Made by a program: the position numbers and the translations under genes. The notes under the pieces were generated by a model. That model was not told the DNA's origin. It was given only the letters and a program-made list of their open reading frames with translations, and ran no database searches. A stretch of 64,000 nucleotides of DNA. It comes from Candidatus Promineifilum breve. Lineage in GTDB: Bacteria > Chloroflexota > Anaerolineae > Promineifilales > Promineifilaceae. Position 1 is the stretch's first letter. Every line of letters begins with the position of its first letter. The DNA lies in NCBI RefSeq assembly GCF_900066015.1, contig NZ_LN890655.1, positions 3,016,726-3,080,725 on the forward strand, written 5' to 3'. Positions 32,388 to 40,882 of the stretch are shown piece after piece.

Positions 32388-33779
32388 ATGACGGCCGAAC
32401 CCCAGCCCCCACCCAACCGCGTCCAGCGCCTGACCGCCAATCCCGCCCTGCTACTGCTGCTGGGCATCATTGCCCTGGTGGCGCTGGCGGCAGCCTGCAT
32501 CATGGGGTTCATGCTGTTGCGGCCGTTGATCGGCGGCGACGGCAATGGCGGCACGGCCAACGACGGCACAACTGCCCCCGGCGACCCGACGCCCTTTCCC
32601 CAGGGCACGGCCGCCCAGGCCGATCAGGCCATCGTCGTCGGCGTCAGCGAGTCGGGCACGTTTTCGGTCACCCTCGACGCGCCGGCCACACTCGACGTAT
32701 TGAACAGCCAATGGGCCGTCATTCCCCAGAACATCGGCGCCGACGGGTTGTGGAACCCGGAGGTGAGCGAAGATTCGGCGGCCTGGGTCAACGGCACGAT
32801 CGTCAATTACGTGTTCGGCCTGGATGGAACCGACGCCAACCGCACACTACTGGAAGGGCTGGCCCCCGGCGACCGGATGACGGTCACCTCGCGCGGCGGC
32901 GTCACCCACACCTTCAATTTCGATAGCCGCGCCCAGGTGACGGCCACCGACCGCAGCATCTTCAACCAGCAAGCGCCGGGCATCACCCTGATCCTGTTCG
33001 ACGGCGGCGCGGCCGACCGGCTGGTTGTGCGTGGCCGCTACGAGGTGGCCGCCTCCAACACGTCCACCGGCGGCAATATCATCCAATTGGGCGAGACGGC
33101 CCAACTGGGCGACGCGCAGATCAGCCCCCAGGCCAGTTCGTTTCTGACCAACCGGCCCGAAGCGCCGGTCGGCTTTGGCTTCTTCCTGATCGACTTTACC
33201 CTGCAAAACGTCGGCCTGTCGGCCATCGACACCAGCGCCTACCGCTTCACCCTGGCCGACGAATTGGGCAACCAGTATGCCCTGAACCCGATTGCCAGCC
33301 GGCTGGGCAACAACCCGCCGCTGACCGGCTTCGTCAATGCCGGGCAATCGGCGGCGGCCACCGCCGGCTACCAGATTCCGGCCGGCCTGATCAGTGCCAA
33401 TCTGACCTGGACGATCACCGCCCCCGACGGCTCGCAGGCCCAGGCCACCTTGCCCTTCACGGCCGGCGGCGCGGCCGGGCAGAGCGCGGTCGTCTCGCTG
33501 CAACAGGCGACGATCACGCCCGACCTGAATAACCTGATCATCGTCGGTCAGGTGACCAACGTCGGCGCGCAACCGCTGGTCATCGCCCCGGAAGATATTT
33601 CGTTGCGCACCCCCGCCGGCTCCGATTACCTGCTGCTGGCGACCAACCCGCCGTTCCCCTGGACGGTTCCGCCCAACCAGACGCTCCAGTTTGCCGTGAC
33701 CTACCAACGGCCCATCGGCTCGGCGTCGGCCGTCTTCACCCTGCTGAGCCAGCCGTTCGAGTTGAGCGGCCTGCAATAG
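32388..33779 (+). CDS. Membrane-anchored protein with sortase-like (inactive) and DUF4352-like domains
   Basis: A 463-residue protein with one N-terminal membrane helix (about 21-46), a Gly/Thr/Pro linker and an outer part. Residues about 90-218 follow the layout of a class E/F-like sortase: AAWVNGTIVNYVFGLDG, NRTLLEGLAPGDRMTVTSRG, RSIFNQQAPGITL and DRLVVRGRYE. However, the TLxTC motif reads TLILFD (200-205), so the catalytic Cys is missing, and no matching His is seen. Residues about 235-460 look like two DUF4352-type Ig-like domains (FFLIDFTLQNVG). I read it as a pseudo-sortase scaffold; the fold call is inference. It probably forms a pair with the Calx-beta protein upstream. Confidence 0.55.
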   Translation: MTAEPQPPPNRVQRLTANPALLLLLGIIALVALAAACIMGFMLLRPLIGGDGNGGTANDGTTAPGDPTPFPQGTAAQADQAIVVGVSESGTFSVTLDAPATLDVLNSQWAVIPQNIGADGLWNPEVSEDSAAWVNGTIVNYVFGLDGTDANRTLLEGLAPGDRMTVTSRGGVTHTFNFDSRAQVTATDRSIFNQQAPGITLILFDGGAADRLVVRGRYEVAASNTSTGGNIIQLGETAQLGDAQISPQASSFLTNRPEAPVGFGFFLIDFTLQNVGLSAIDTSAYRFTLADELGNQYALNPIASRLGNNPPLTGFVNAGQSAAATAGYQIPAGLISANLTWTITAPDGSQAQATLPFTAGGAAGQSAVVSLQQATITPDLNNLIIVGQVTNVGAQPLVIAPEDISLRTPAGSDYLLLATNPPFPWTVPPNQTLQFAVTYQRPIGSASAVFTLLSQPFELSGLQ

Positions 33780-33797
33780 ACGGGGCGGCCCGCCTCG

Positions 33798-34289
33798 CTA
33801 TTCCTGTTTGTCGCCGTTCTTGCCGTTGAGGATAAATTCGAGCGACGAGGCTGGGCGCTGGCCGCGGCTGGTGTAGTGCAGCCCGATCCCCAGCAACAAC
33901 ACCAGCAGCCCCAGACCCAACCCGCCGAGTTGTAGCGGGCCGATGAACGGCCGCTCGAAACTCGGCTGTACGTGGGTGCCGATGCGGATCAGATCGGCGA
34001 AACCCGAGACGTAGCACAGCACCAACCCGGTCAGCGACAGCCGCAGACCGATGTCGGCCTGCAACGAGCGCGGCGCGTCGGGTGGCCGCAATGTGCCCAG
34101 ATGGAGGTAGGCGGCGATGGTCAGGCTGGTGATGCCCAGGAGGAAGAAGAAGGTCTGCAACACGCCAAAGCCGGGCGTCAGCCCCAGATCGAGCCATTCG
34201 GCGGCGGCGGCGACGGCGATGAGGACGACGCCCAGCAGCGACAAGGCCAGCATGACCGCGCGACGAACGCGGAGTACTCTATTGCTCAT
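33798..34289 (-). CDS. Four-helix integral membrane protein of unknown function
   Basis: A 163-residue protein with four predicted membrane segments (about 11-28, 41-62, 80-100 and 118-138) and a short basic C-terminal tail (NGKNGDKQE). No conserved polar motif that would suggest an enzyme or transporter is visible, and I do not recognise the family. It converges on the preceding gene with 18 bases between stops and is followed, on its upstream side, by the tRNA-Pro gene on the same strand. Confidence 0.6.
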   Translation of the reverse strand: MSNRVLRVRRAVMLALSLLGVVLIAVAAAAEWLDLGLTPGFGVLQTFFFLLGITSLTIAAYLHLGTLRPPDAPRSLQADIGLRLSLTGLVLCYVSGFADLIRIGTHVQPSFERPFIGPLQLGGLGLGLLVLLLGIGLHYTSRGQRPASSLEFILNGKNGDKQE

Positions 34290-34347
34290 AACGCACCCGG
34301 AATTAGGACAACAAACGCCGCGTCGGCTGACGCGGCGTTCACAACTG

Positions 34348-34421
34348 TCGGGGCAGCGGGACTCGAACCCACGACCTCTTCAACCCCATTGAAGCGCGCT
34401 ACCAAGCTGCGCCATGCCCCG
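34348..34421 (-). tRNA. tRNA-Pro (anticodon GGG)
   Basis: Read on the minus strand: acceptor stem CGGGGCA/TGCCCCG with discriminator A, D-arm GCGCAGCTTGGTAGCGC, anticodon stem CTTCA/TGAAG with loop ATGGGGT (anticodon at 34387-34385) and T-arm GTGGGTTCGAGTCCCGC. CCA is not encoded. It reads CCC and CCU codons. Confidence 0.97.
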
Positions 34422-34432
34422 ATGCAGACAAC

Positions 34433-34461
34433 ATTATAGCAGCCCGCGCCCCGGCGGGCAA
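34433..34461 (-). promoter_or_regulatory. tRNA-Pro promoter
   Basis: On the minus strand TTGCCC (34461-34456), 17-base spacer, TATAAT (34438-34433), about 12 bases before the tRNA. Confidence 0.82.
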
Positions 34462-34473
34462 ACCTTGTCTAAT

Positions 34474-34501
34474 TTGCCGCCCGGCCGCGAAAACGTACAA
34501 T
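34474..34501 (+). promoter_or_regulatory. hpt promoter
   Basis: TTGCCG (34474-34479), 16-base spacer, TACAAT (34496-34501), divergent from the tRNA-Pro promoter. Confidence 0.7.
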
Positions 34502-34547
34502 TTGGTTGCCATCCACGGTAACCAATGCTGGCAGCCAAGGAGCCGCT

Positions 34548-35117
34548 ATGACTTATATTCATCCCGATTTGGCCCGTATCCTCGTCTCCGAAAATGACAT
34601 CCATTACCGTGTGCGGGAGATCGCCCGGCAGATCGCGCGCGATTATGCCGGCGTGGAGCAGTTGCATCTGGTCGGCGTCCTGAAGGGCGCGTTCATCTTC
34701 CTGGCCGATCTGGCGCGGGCGCTGACGCAGATCGAGGACGCCCCGCCCCACGTGGTGGATTTCATGGCCGTGTCCAGCTACGGCCGCACCACGACCTCGG
34801 GCGAGGTGCGGCTGGTCATGGATGTGCGCGAGCCAATCGTTGACCGCCACGTCGTGCTGGTGGAGGACATCGTCGATTCCGGTCGCACGGTGAATTACCT
34901 GCTCCACACCTTGCAGGGGCGCGGCCCGGCCTCGTTGCGCAGTTGCGCGCTGGTGCGTAAGGATCGCCCCGACCTCGACGCGCCGGCCATGGACTATCTG
35001 GGCTTCACCATCCCCGACGTGTGGGTCGTCGGCTACGGGCTGGATTACGCCGAGAAGCACCGCACCTTGCCCTTCATCGCCGAACTGCGGCGCGAAGTCT
35101 ATGAGCATCCGGGCTAG
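34548..35117 (+). CDS. hpt: Hypoxanthine phosphoribosyltransferase
   Basis: A 189-residue purine salvage enzyme that joins hypoxanthine or guanine to PRPP to give IMP or GMP. Conserved parts: VGVLKGAFIFLADLAR (pyrophosphate loop), SSYGRTTTSGEVRL (flexible loop), the PRPP motif VVLVEDIVDSGRTVNYLL, and the base-binding VRKDRPDLDAP to DVWVVGYGLDYAEKHRTLP. Length is typical. ATG 34548 has AAGGAG seven bases upstream; an in-frame CTG-type extension to 34506 lacks one. Its stop overlaps by four bases the stop of the convergent CPBP protease gene. Confidence 0.95.
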   Translation: MTYIHPDLARILVSENDIHYRVREIARQIARDYAGVEQLHLVGVLKGAFIFLADLARALTQIEDAPPHVVDFMAVSSYGRTTTSGEVRLVMDVREPIVDRHVVLVEDIVDSGRTVNYLLHTLQGRGPASLRSCALVRKDRPDLDAPAMDYLGFTIPDVWVVGYGLDYAEKHRTLPFIAELRREVYEHPG

Positions 35118-36112
35118 AATCCGCCCTGAGAGACAACCGATTGCAGATAGACGGCCAGCAGGCTGATTAACCCCAGAATGAAGTTGTAGCCGGCGTGGAC
35201 GATGATGGCGACCGTCGTATTGCTGCGCCGGCGGATGATGCCCAGGATGACGCTGAGCAGAAAGATCGCCAGCGTGGCCGGGGACAGGCCGTACTGGACG
35301 TGGGAGACGGCGAAGATGAGCGAGGTGGGCAGGATGCCGAAGATGGGCTGGAGCGCGCCACGGAAGAGCAACTCCTCGCCCAGACCGGCGGCGGCGGCCA
35401 GCAGGAACCACTCCCACACCGTGTCAAAGCTGCCCAGGAGCGCCTCATTCACGCCGCTGAGTTGTTCGGCCTGGGTTGGGTCGAGCAGCGTCCAGGTGAT
35501 GCTGATGCAGCCCTGTAGGAAGACGAAGAACACCATCCAGCGGATGCCGGTCCAAACCTGGGCGGCCGTCGGCCGCGTCAGGCCCAGGCGCTCGTTGAGC
35601 GCCGCCGGTTCGCGCCGCGTCAGCAGCCCGGCCCCGGCAAAAGCGGCCAGCACAAAAACAAACTGCTGGCCCAGCACGTCGAGCACCGTCACTTCGACCC
35701 CGGCCGCCAGCGCGTCGAGCGCGCCGGGGGCCAGCGACAGGGCGGCGTTGCCCAGCAGATAGCCCACGGCCACCAGGGCCAGGGTATGCACCGGCGACTC
35801 CGGCTCCAGCGCGGGCAACACGCGCGCCAGCGCCCGCCGCGCTGGTTTCAGCGTGACGAGCATACCCCACAGACCGATGCCGACCAATGCCGGCCCGACC
35901 GTCGCGCTGCCCAGTAGTTCCTGCCCGGTGGCGACCGTTAGCCACAGGGCCGGCCGGACCAGGATAGCCACCCCGACGGCCAGCAGCAGGGCATGGGCTA
36001 CGAACAGCAGCAGGTTGAAGGCCAGCCGCGCGCCGTTGCCGCCGCGGGCCGTGATCAGATTGGCGAGGACGATGACTGCCAGAACCGGCAGACTGACGAG
36101 CAGGATCGACAT
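35114..36112 (-). CDS. CPBP family intramembrane metalloprotease
   Basis: A 332-residue membrane protein with about eight helices. The C-terminal half has the ABI/CAAX-protease motifs: GEELLFRG (EExxxR), FAVSHVQYG and HAGYNFILG, the Glu and His residues that hold the catalytic metal in Rce1-like proteases. The first 170 residues are an extra membrane region without known motifs. In bacteria such proteins process peptides or act in bacteriocin immunity and signalling; substrate unknown. The gene overlaps hpt tail to tail, and 51 bases separate its start from the lipoprotein gene upstream, which may be in the same transcript. Confidence 0.85.
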   Translation of the reverse strand: MSILLVSLPVLAVIVLANLITARGGNGARLAFNLLLFVAHALLLAVGVAILVRPALWLTVATGQELLGSATVGPALVGIGLWGMLVTLKPARRALARVLPALEPESPVHTLALVAVGYLLGNAALSLAPGALDALAAGVEVTVLDVLGQQFVFVLAAFAGAGLLTRREPAALNERLGLTRPTAAQVWTGIRWMVFFVFLQGCISITWTLLDPTQAEQLSGVNEALLGSFDTVWEWFLLAAAAGLGEELLFRGALQPIFGILPTSLIFAVSHVQYGLSPATLAIFLLSVILGIIRRRSNTTVAIIVHAGYNFILGLISLLAVYLQSVVSQGGF

Positions 36113-36163
36113 GGAGGGGGGCGGGCGGGTCGCTCGCCGGGGAACAACCCGCCCGGTAAATGA

Positions 36164-36760
36164 CTAGGGGGCGACCTGAACGGTATCGAAGAAGATGCCC
36201 ACGTTGGGCAGGTTCATAAACCCCTCGCCGCGATAGGGGAAGAACTGTTCGGCCATCTGGCTGAGCGTCTGCCCCTCGGCCAGTTCGCCGACAGCCAGGC
36301 CGATGCGGTTGCCGGCCACCAGCCCGGTGACGGGGATAGTGAACCGGCCGCTGTCGTCGCTGCGGCCCGTGCCCAGCAGCGCGCCGTTATAGGTCACGTC
36401 CATCACCGCCAGGGACGTGCCGGGCGGGGCCTGGCCGGTTATGGTGGTGGCGGTGGCCGCCACCGGCTGGTCGATGCGGAAGCGCGGCTCCTGGAACGTT
36501 TCCACGACCGAGGGATAGGCCTCGGGGGCGACGGTCGGCGGCGCGGCCTGATCGCTGGGATAGGCTTCGACCGGCGCGGCCACGGCCGGCGGATAGGCTT
36601 CGCCGGCCGGCGGCGCGGTGGGCACGGGATCCGTTGTCGGGGCACTCTCCAGCGCCGGGGCAATCGTGGCCTCGGCCTGGTTGGCCCCCGGCCCACAGGC
36701 GGCCAGCAACAATAAAGACGCCGCAAGGGCGCACAGGATGATCAACAGGTTGGGTTTCAT
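36164..36760 (-). CDS. Lipoprotein with Ig-like domain
   Basis: A 198-residue lipoprotein. The signal peptide (1-21) ends in lipobox LLAAC, placing the acylated Cys at about residue 22. A Pro/Ala-rich linker (about 30-90) contains EAYP three times. The C-terminal part has the pattern of a bacterial Ig-like domain (ITGQAPPGTSLAVMDVTYNG, GTGRSDDSGRFTIPVTGLVAG). It would be held on the outer face of the membrane. ATG 36760 was chosen as it gives a normal signal length; an upstream ATG at 36781 adds seven residues. Function unknown. A convincing terminator for the gene upstream ends about 40 bases before its start. Confidence 0.75.
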   Translation of the reverse strand: MKPNLLIILCALAASLLLLAACGPGANQAEATIAPALESAPTTDPVPTAPPAGEAYPPAVAAPVEAYPSDQAAPPTVAPEAYPSVVETFQEPRFRIDQPVAATATTITGQAPPGTSLAVMDVTYNGALLGTGRSDDSGRFTIPVTGLVAGNRIGLAVGELAEGQTLSQMAEQFFPYRGEGFMNLPNVGIFFDTVQVAP

Positions 36761-36796
36761 TCTCGATCGCATGGCTTCCATTCTACCCGCAACGTC

Positions 36797-36830
36797 AAAA
36801 AAATAGAAGCCACCCTAAGGTGGCTTCTAT
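36797..36830 (-). terminator. Rho-independent terminator of the secreted protein gene
   Basis: A perfect 12-bp stem, ATAGAAGCCACC with GGTGGCTTCTAT (36803-36814 and 36819-36830), around a 4-base loop, followed on the minus strand by a run of seven T residues (to 36797). Confidence 0.95.
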
Positions 36831-36857
36831 CTTACTCACTCGTAGCGACGGATCGGC

Positions 36858-38303
36858 TTACTGGTTGAAGCCTTCGTAGTTCTTGGTGTCCTGACCGCTG
36901 GGATTCGGGGCGAAGCTGGCCTCGTTAACGGTAGCGACAATAGGCTGGTTGGAGGTAATGGTGACGCCACCAACGGTGTTCAACAGGGTAGCGGCGACGC
37001 CGCTGACCGTCGTGATCCCGGCTTGGGGGGTCGACACGTTGAAGAAGATGATATTGCCGTTCGGCGGGATGGGCGTGCTGTGCGACATAACAACCGGGCT
37101 TAGGACGCTGGGCTGGGTGGGGTAGTAGGTCACCGTCACCGTCGCCGCGCTGGTGCCGACGTTCTGAACCTGAAGGCCCGAGCTATTGCCGCCGAAGAAC
37201 TCTTTGTACTGGGGCAGAGAGACCTTGGTGGTCGCGCTGTTGAGCGGCGCGCAGGAGTAAGTCGTCAGGCGCAGGGGATTGGTGGTCTTCCAACCGCGAT
37301 CGCTGACAACGACGGCGATATTGCCACTGCTGTCGCCTTTGACCTTGGCGGAGCCAAGAGCGCCGACGGGGATACCATTCGTCACGTGGCCGCTATAGAA
37401 GTTGAACGCCTCGCCGTCGGCCAGTACTGGGCTGGTCACGGATTTGGTCTGGGTCGCGCCGTTGCCGATCTTGAAGACGTAATCGACCGTGATCGTCTGC
37501 GGGCTGCCGCTGACATTTTGGGCCTGGATGCCGGTGGTCTGTTCGTTCGCCGTATGGGCATTGCGCACCAGCGAGCAGTAAGCGACGTCATCGTATTCGT
37601 TCGGGGTAAAGGCGCGCGATGCCTGCATGTTCGTGGCCACCGGCGCGGAGGTCTCGTGCTCCAGCGACGTGCCGGCCAGAGGGCCTGTTCCCGTCACTGT
37701 CAGAGCGCCAAACTGTCCTGCCGGGGTGTTGGCGTCAATCGGGCTGATCACAACCATCGCATTAGCCGGAACGTTGGGATAGACCTTCGGGAAGGTGCTG
37801 GCGCCGACGCGGAAGGTAGCGGTGATGGTGTTGGGGGTCGTGCTGGCGTTTTGCACGTAAAAAGTAGTTGTCCGGCCGATATAATCTCTCTTGAACAACG
37901 GGAAGGCGATCGAGGTATTGACATTGGCGCTGTCAGTACCCGTGTAATGGCCGGAGGCCGTACCCACGCCACGGTTGGTCACGTTGACGACGGCCGCGAT
38001 GGGCTGGTCAGCGCTGACGACGGCCGAACCGACGAAGCCGGCCGGAACCGATTCGCAGTCTAGATTCGTCAGGAAATTGACGGCCGCACCCGGCCCGGCG
38101 GACTTGGAGCCGCAGCTATAGGCAGTGCCGTCCGTGCCGTACGCCGTGAAGACGATCGACGAGGTGTCCGTGCCGAGGTTCTGGATATTCTGGCCGGAGA
38201 GCCAGCCGGAGCCGGGCAGTTGGCCGCTTTGCGCCGCCACCAGGCTGAAGGTGGTCAAAACGACCACCACTAACACTAATACAGTGAGAAACTTCTTGGA
38301 CAT
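36858..38303 (-). CDS. Secreted surface protein, probably abundant
   Basis: A 481-residue exported protein with a clear signal peptide (MSKKFLTVLVLVVVVLTTFS to LVAAQ). The mature part is Thr/Ser/Asn/Val-rich, all beta in look, and made of repeated domains of roughly 110 residues with the motif (G)xQVQNxxxxxxTVTVxY: FYVQNASTTPNTITATF, GIQAQNVSGSPQTITVDY and GLQVQNVGTSAATVTVTY. Four or more Cys are spread through it. No enzyme motif. The gene stands alone between a strong promoter and a strong terminator, and its codon use seems less G+C-biased than its neighbours, all suggesting high expression as an envelope or S-layer-like component (inference). Confidence 0.75.
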   Translation of the reverse strand: MSKKFLTVLVLVVVVLTTFSLVAAQSGQLPGSGWLSGQNIQNLGTDTSSIVFTAYGTDGTAYSCGSKSAGPGAAVNFLTNLDCESVPAGFVGSAVVSADQPIAAVVNVTNRGVGTASGHYTGTDSANVNTSIAFPLFKRDYIGRTTTFYVQNASTTPNTITATFRVGASTFPKVYPNVPANAMVVISPIDANTPAGQFGALTVTGTGPLAGTSLEHETSAPVATNMQASRAFTPNEYDDVAYCSLVRNAHTANEQTTGIQAQNVSGSPQTITVDYVFKIGNGATQTKSVTSPVLADGEAFNFYSGHVTNGIPVGALGSAKVKGDSSGNIAVVVSDRGWKTTNPLRLTTYSCAPLNSATTKVSLPQYKEFFGGNSSGLQVQNVGTSAATVTVTYYPTQPSVLSPVVMSHSTPIPPNGNIIFFNVSTPQAGITTVSGVAATLLNTVGGVTITSNQPIVATVNEASFAPNPSGQDTKNYEGFNQ

Positions 38304-38353
38304 GCTTATCTCCTATTACAGATGATTAGACTACGAGCGTTCATACGAAGGGT

Positions 38354-38382
38354 AGTATAGGTTGTTGCCGGGCGGGGATCAA
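38354..38382 (-). promoter_or_regulatory. Promoter of the secreted protein gene
   Basis: On the minus strand TTGATC (38382-38377), 17-base spacer, TATACT (38359-38354). GGAG lies just before the ATG. Confidence 0.75.
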
Positions 38383-38504
38383 TCACCCGTTTGGAGTATT
38401 TAGGGGAGTAATCGGGTGAAAATGAGGCTGGGAAACAGGATGAATAGGCTGAGTCGCCGGCTACCGGGCCTACTGGCCAACCGGTAAACACCTAATCCGG
38501 CTTT

Positions 38505-39971
38505 TTAGCCCCGTTCTATTCTTTCTCCCAAGCCGGATTGCAAAGCCTGCCGCCAGTAAACCAGATCGTCGGCCGGCACCACGCCCAGTAATAGCGCCGC
38601 CCCGGCATAGACGATTAGCCCGATGAGCAAGGGGACGATCATGGGCAATTCCCGCGCCGGCCACATGGCCGCGACCATGAGCGCCGTCGCCAGCAACGGG
38701 CGCGGCAGCAGCGGCAGGAAGCTGCTGCGCAGTAGATTGGCCCGGACATAGAGATGGATGCCCAGGAACAATGTAGCGGAAGCGATCACGCGGGCCAGGG
38801 CCGCGCCGAGGATGCCTAGCGGCGGGATGAGGATCAGATTGGCGATGACGTTGGTTGCCATACTGGCCCCGGTCAGTCGCGCCGAAACATTCTGACGATG
38901 ACTGACCAGCATCAACCGGGCGTTGGGCACGGTGATCAAAATGAAAACGGCCGCCCAGACCGAAATCTGCAAGACCGGCACGGCCGGCTCGAACGTTTCA
39001 CCAAAGATGAGCGTGATCATCGGTCGCGCCAGCAGACACACGCCCGCGGCGATGGGCAGGGCCAGGACGATGAGGTATTGATTGGCTTTGTGATGGAGCA
39101 AAGCCAGTTTATCCGGCGCGGTCGCGGCGTAACGCGTCATCACCGGATAGATAGCCACCCGGACGGCAAAGGCCAGAAGCGAGATAGCCAGGGTAATGGT
39201 CATGGCGGCGCTGTAGAGGCCCAGGCTTGTCTCTGTCAGCAGCAGGGAGATGAGAAAAACGTCGGCCTGATAATCGACCACGGAGAAAAGATAAATGACA
39301 AAAAAGCCGGGCGTCTGGCGCAACTGGCCGAGGCTAAAGGCAAAGTCGGGCTTGACGCGCCAGGGTTGAGCGGCGCGGCGAAAAAATCTGAACAGCGCCG
39401 GCAGGTAGATGAGCATCCCGACTGCCCCGGCAATGACCATCAACCAGGCGATGTCGATAACCCCGCGGCCTTGCCGCAAGAGCCAGAATCCGCCGCCAAT
39501 TTTGATGAGGCTGGTGACGAGGGAAACAAGCGCCGGTGTGGCCATGCGCTCATGCGCTTCAAAAAGCGCGCCGCAGATGTCGCTGATCGCTTCCGGAATA
39601 GCCGCCAGAGACATGATGAGGATAACCTGCCCCGTCTCCCGGCTATAGGGCAAAATGAAGTAGAGGCAGAGGAGGAGCAGGAGATAGGTTAGCAGCGAAG
39701 AGAGGAGGCGCAGGCCAAGGTAGTGAACGAAGTAGTGGGCGCTCTCCCCACGGCGCGGCGCGACCTGACGGACAAATAATTCATGCAGCCCCAGAGCCGA
39801 AAGCCCGAAGACGATAGTAAAGAAGGTCGTACCCAGGCTGTAGACCCCCGACGCGGTTGGGCCAAGATTGCGGCCGACGAGAATGAAAAGAAGGCCGGTT
39901 CCGCTCTTGGCGACCAGGTTGGCGATGAGGGCAAAGGCCGTATTGCTGAGCAGCCGTTGGAGGGTATTCAT
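38505..39971 (-). CDS. Polysaccharide flippase, MOP/Wzx superfamily
   Basis: A 488-residue protein with about 14 membrane helices and the layout of the Polysacc_synt family. The N-terminus NTAFALIANLVAKSGTGLLFILVGRNLGPTASGVYSLG carries the typical RxLGPxxxGxY signature, and LARPMITLIFGETFEPAVPVLQI the equivalent of the second half. Such proteins flip lipid-linked glycans for exopolysaccharide or glycoprotein. No polymerase gene adjoins; the TylF-like methyltransferase lies divergently upstream, and glycosyltransferases are about 7 kb away. A basic lysine/arginine loop (RFFRRAAQPWRVK) joins the two halves. Confidence 0.88.
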   Translation of the reverse strand: MNTLQRLLSNTAFALIANLVAKSGTGLLFILVGRNLGPTASGVYSLGTTFFTIVFGLSALGLHELFVRQVAPRRGESAHYFVHYLGLRLLSSLLTYLLLLLCLYFILPYSRETGQVILIMSLAAIPEAISDICGALFEAHERMATPALVSLVTSLIKIGGGFWLLRQGRGVIDIAWLMVIAGAVGMLIYLPALFRFFRRAAQPWRVKPDFAFSLGQLRQTPGFFVIYLFSVVDYQADVFLISLLLTETSLGLYSAAMTITLAISLLAFAVRVAIYPVMTRYAATAPDKLALLHHKANQYLIVLALPIAAGVCLLARPMITLIFGETFEPAVPVLQISVWAAVFILITVPNARLMLVSHRQNVSARLTGASMATNVIANLILIPPLGILGAALARVIASATLFLGIHLYVRANLLRSSFLPLLPRPLLATALMVAAMWPARELPMIVPLLIGLIVYAGAALLLGVVPADDLVYWRQALQSGLGERIERG

Positions 39972-40157
39972 AGGGGGGCCTGCTTAAGACAGCGATCCTA
40001 ACGGATTGGGCGATGTTTGCCAAACTGGGGGATAGGCCGCTGCTTCACACCGCTCCCTTCGTCCCTGACACCCACGCCGGCCCCGATTGACGGGTACCGG
40101 GTGTTATGTTACCATCCCGCCTGCGTACCACCCTTGGGGGGAAACCACCTACTGACC

Positions 40158-40877
40158 ATGAGCGCCGACAGTTATATGACCACCAATTATTCCACGGAGA
40201 CGTGGCGACCGACGCTGAAGAATCGCCTTTACGATCTGGTTGGGCCGTTCGAGGAATTCTTCAACAGGGCGATCTACCGGCCGAAGTATAACGAATGGTG
40301 CCGGACAAGGGCCGCCAACACACCGGTCTTCTCCGACCGTTACCTCCAATATCAATTCCTGATCGATAACCATGGCTTGGGTGGGAGTATCGATTTCCTG
40401 GAGTTCGGCGTTTTTCACGGAGAATCGTTGCAGTGGTGGCTGGCCCACAACACCGATGCCGGCGCGCGCTTCGTTGGCTTCGATACCTTCACCGGATTGC
40501 CTGAATCCTGGGTCGGGTTGCCGCCGGGCACATTTTCGGCCGGTGGGCAGTTGCCGGATTTCAAAGACAGCCGCGTGTCACTGGAAGTCGGCCTCTTCCA
40601 GGATATACTCGTCGGATTTCTCGAACGCTACCCGTTGAACCGGCGCACTGTCGTCCATGTGGACGCCGATCTCTACAGCGCGACACTGTTCGTCCTCAGC
40701 ACCCTGATGCCGCATCTTAAACAAGGTGACGTCATCCTCTTCGATGAGCTGGGATCGACTTACGGCGTCACGCATGAATTTCGCGCCTTGTGCGATATCG
40801 AGTCGGCCTTTGGGCTGCGCTATCGCGTGCTGGCCGGCGCCGACGGCTTCGTCCGGGCGGCCATCGAAATTCAATAG
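40158..40877 (+). CDS. TylF/MycF-like SAM-dependent O-methyltransferase
   Basis: A 239-residue class I methyltransferase. SAM motif I lies in IDFLEFGVFHGESLQWWL, the acidic turn in FVGFDTFTGLPESW, and the metal-dependent core in VVHVDADLYSATLFVLSTLM with GDVILFDELG, as in macrocin/mycinamicin-type sugar O-methyltransferases. Relatives in polysaccharide loci methylate sugars of surface glycans, which fits the flippase next door. ATG 40158 was chosen over the long upstream frame; ATG 40176 is an alternative. The region 39972-40157 has no gene. It converges on the AraC gene with five bases between stops. Confidence 0.8.
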   Translation: MSADSYMTTNYSTETWRPTLKNRLYDLVGPFEEFFNRAIYRPKYNEWCRTRAANTPVFSDRYLQYQFLIDNHGLGGSIDFLEFGVFHGESLQWWLAHNTDAGARFVGFDTFTGLPESWVGLPPGTFSAGGQLPDFKDSRVSLEVGLFQDILVGFLERYPLNRRTVVHVDADLYSATLFVLSTLMPHLKQGDVILFDELGSTYGVTHEFRALCDIESAFGLRYRVLAGADGFVRAAIEIQ

Positions 40878-40882
40878 ACTCA

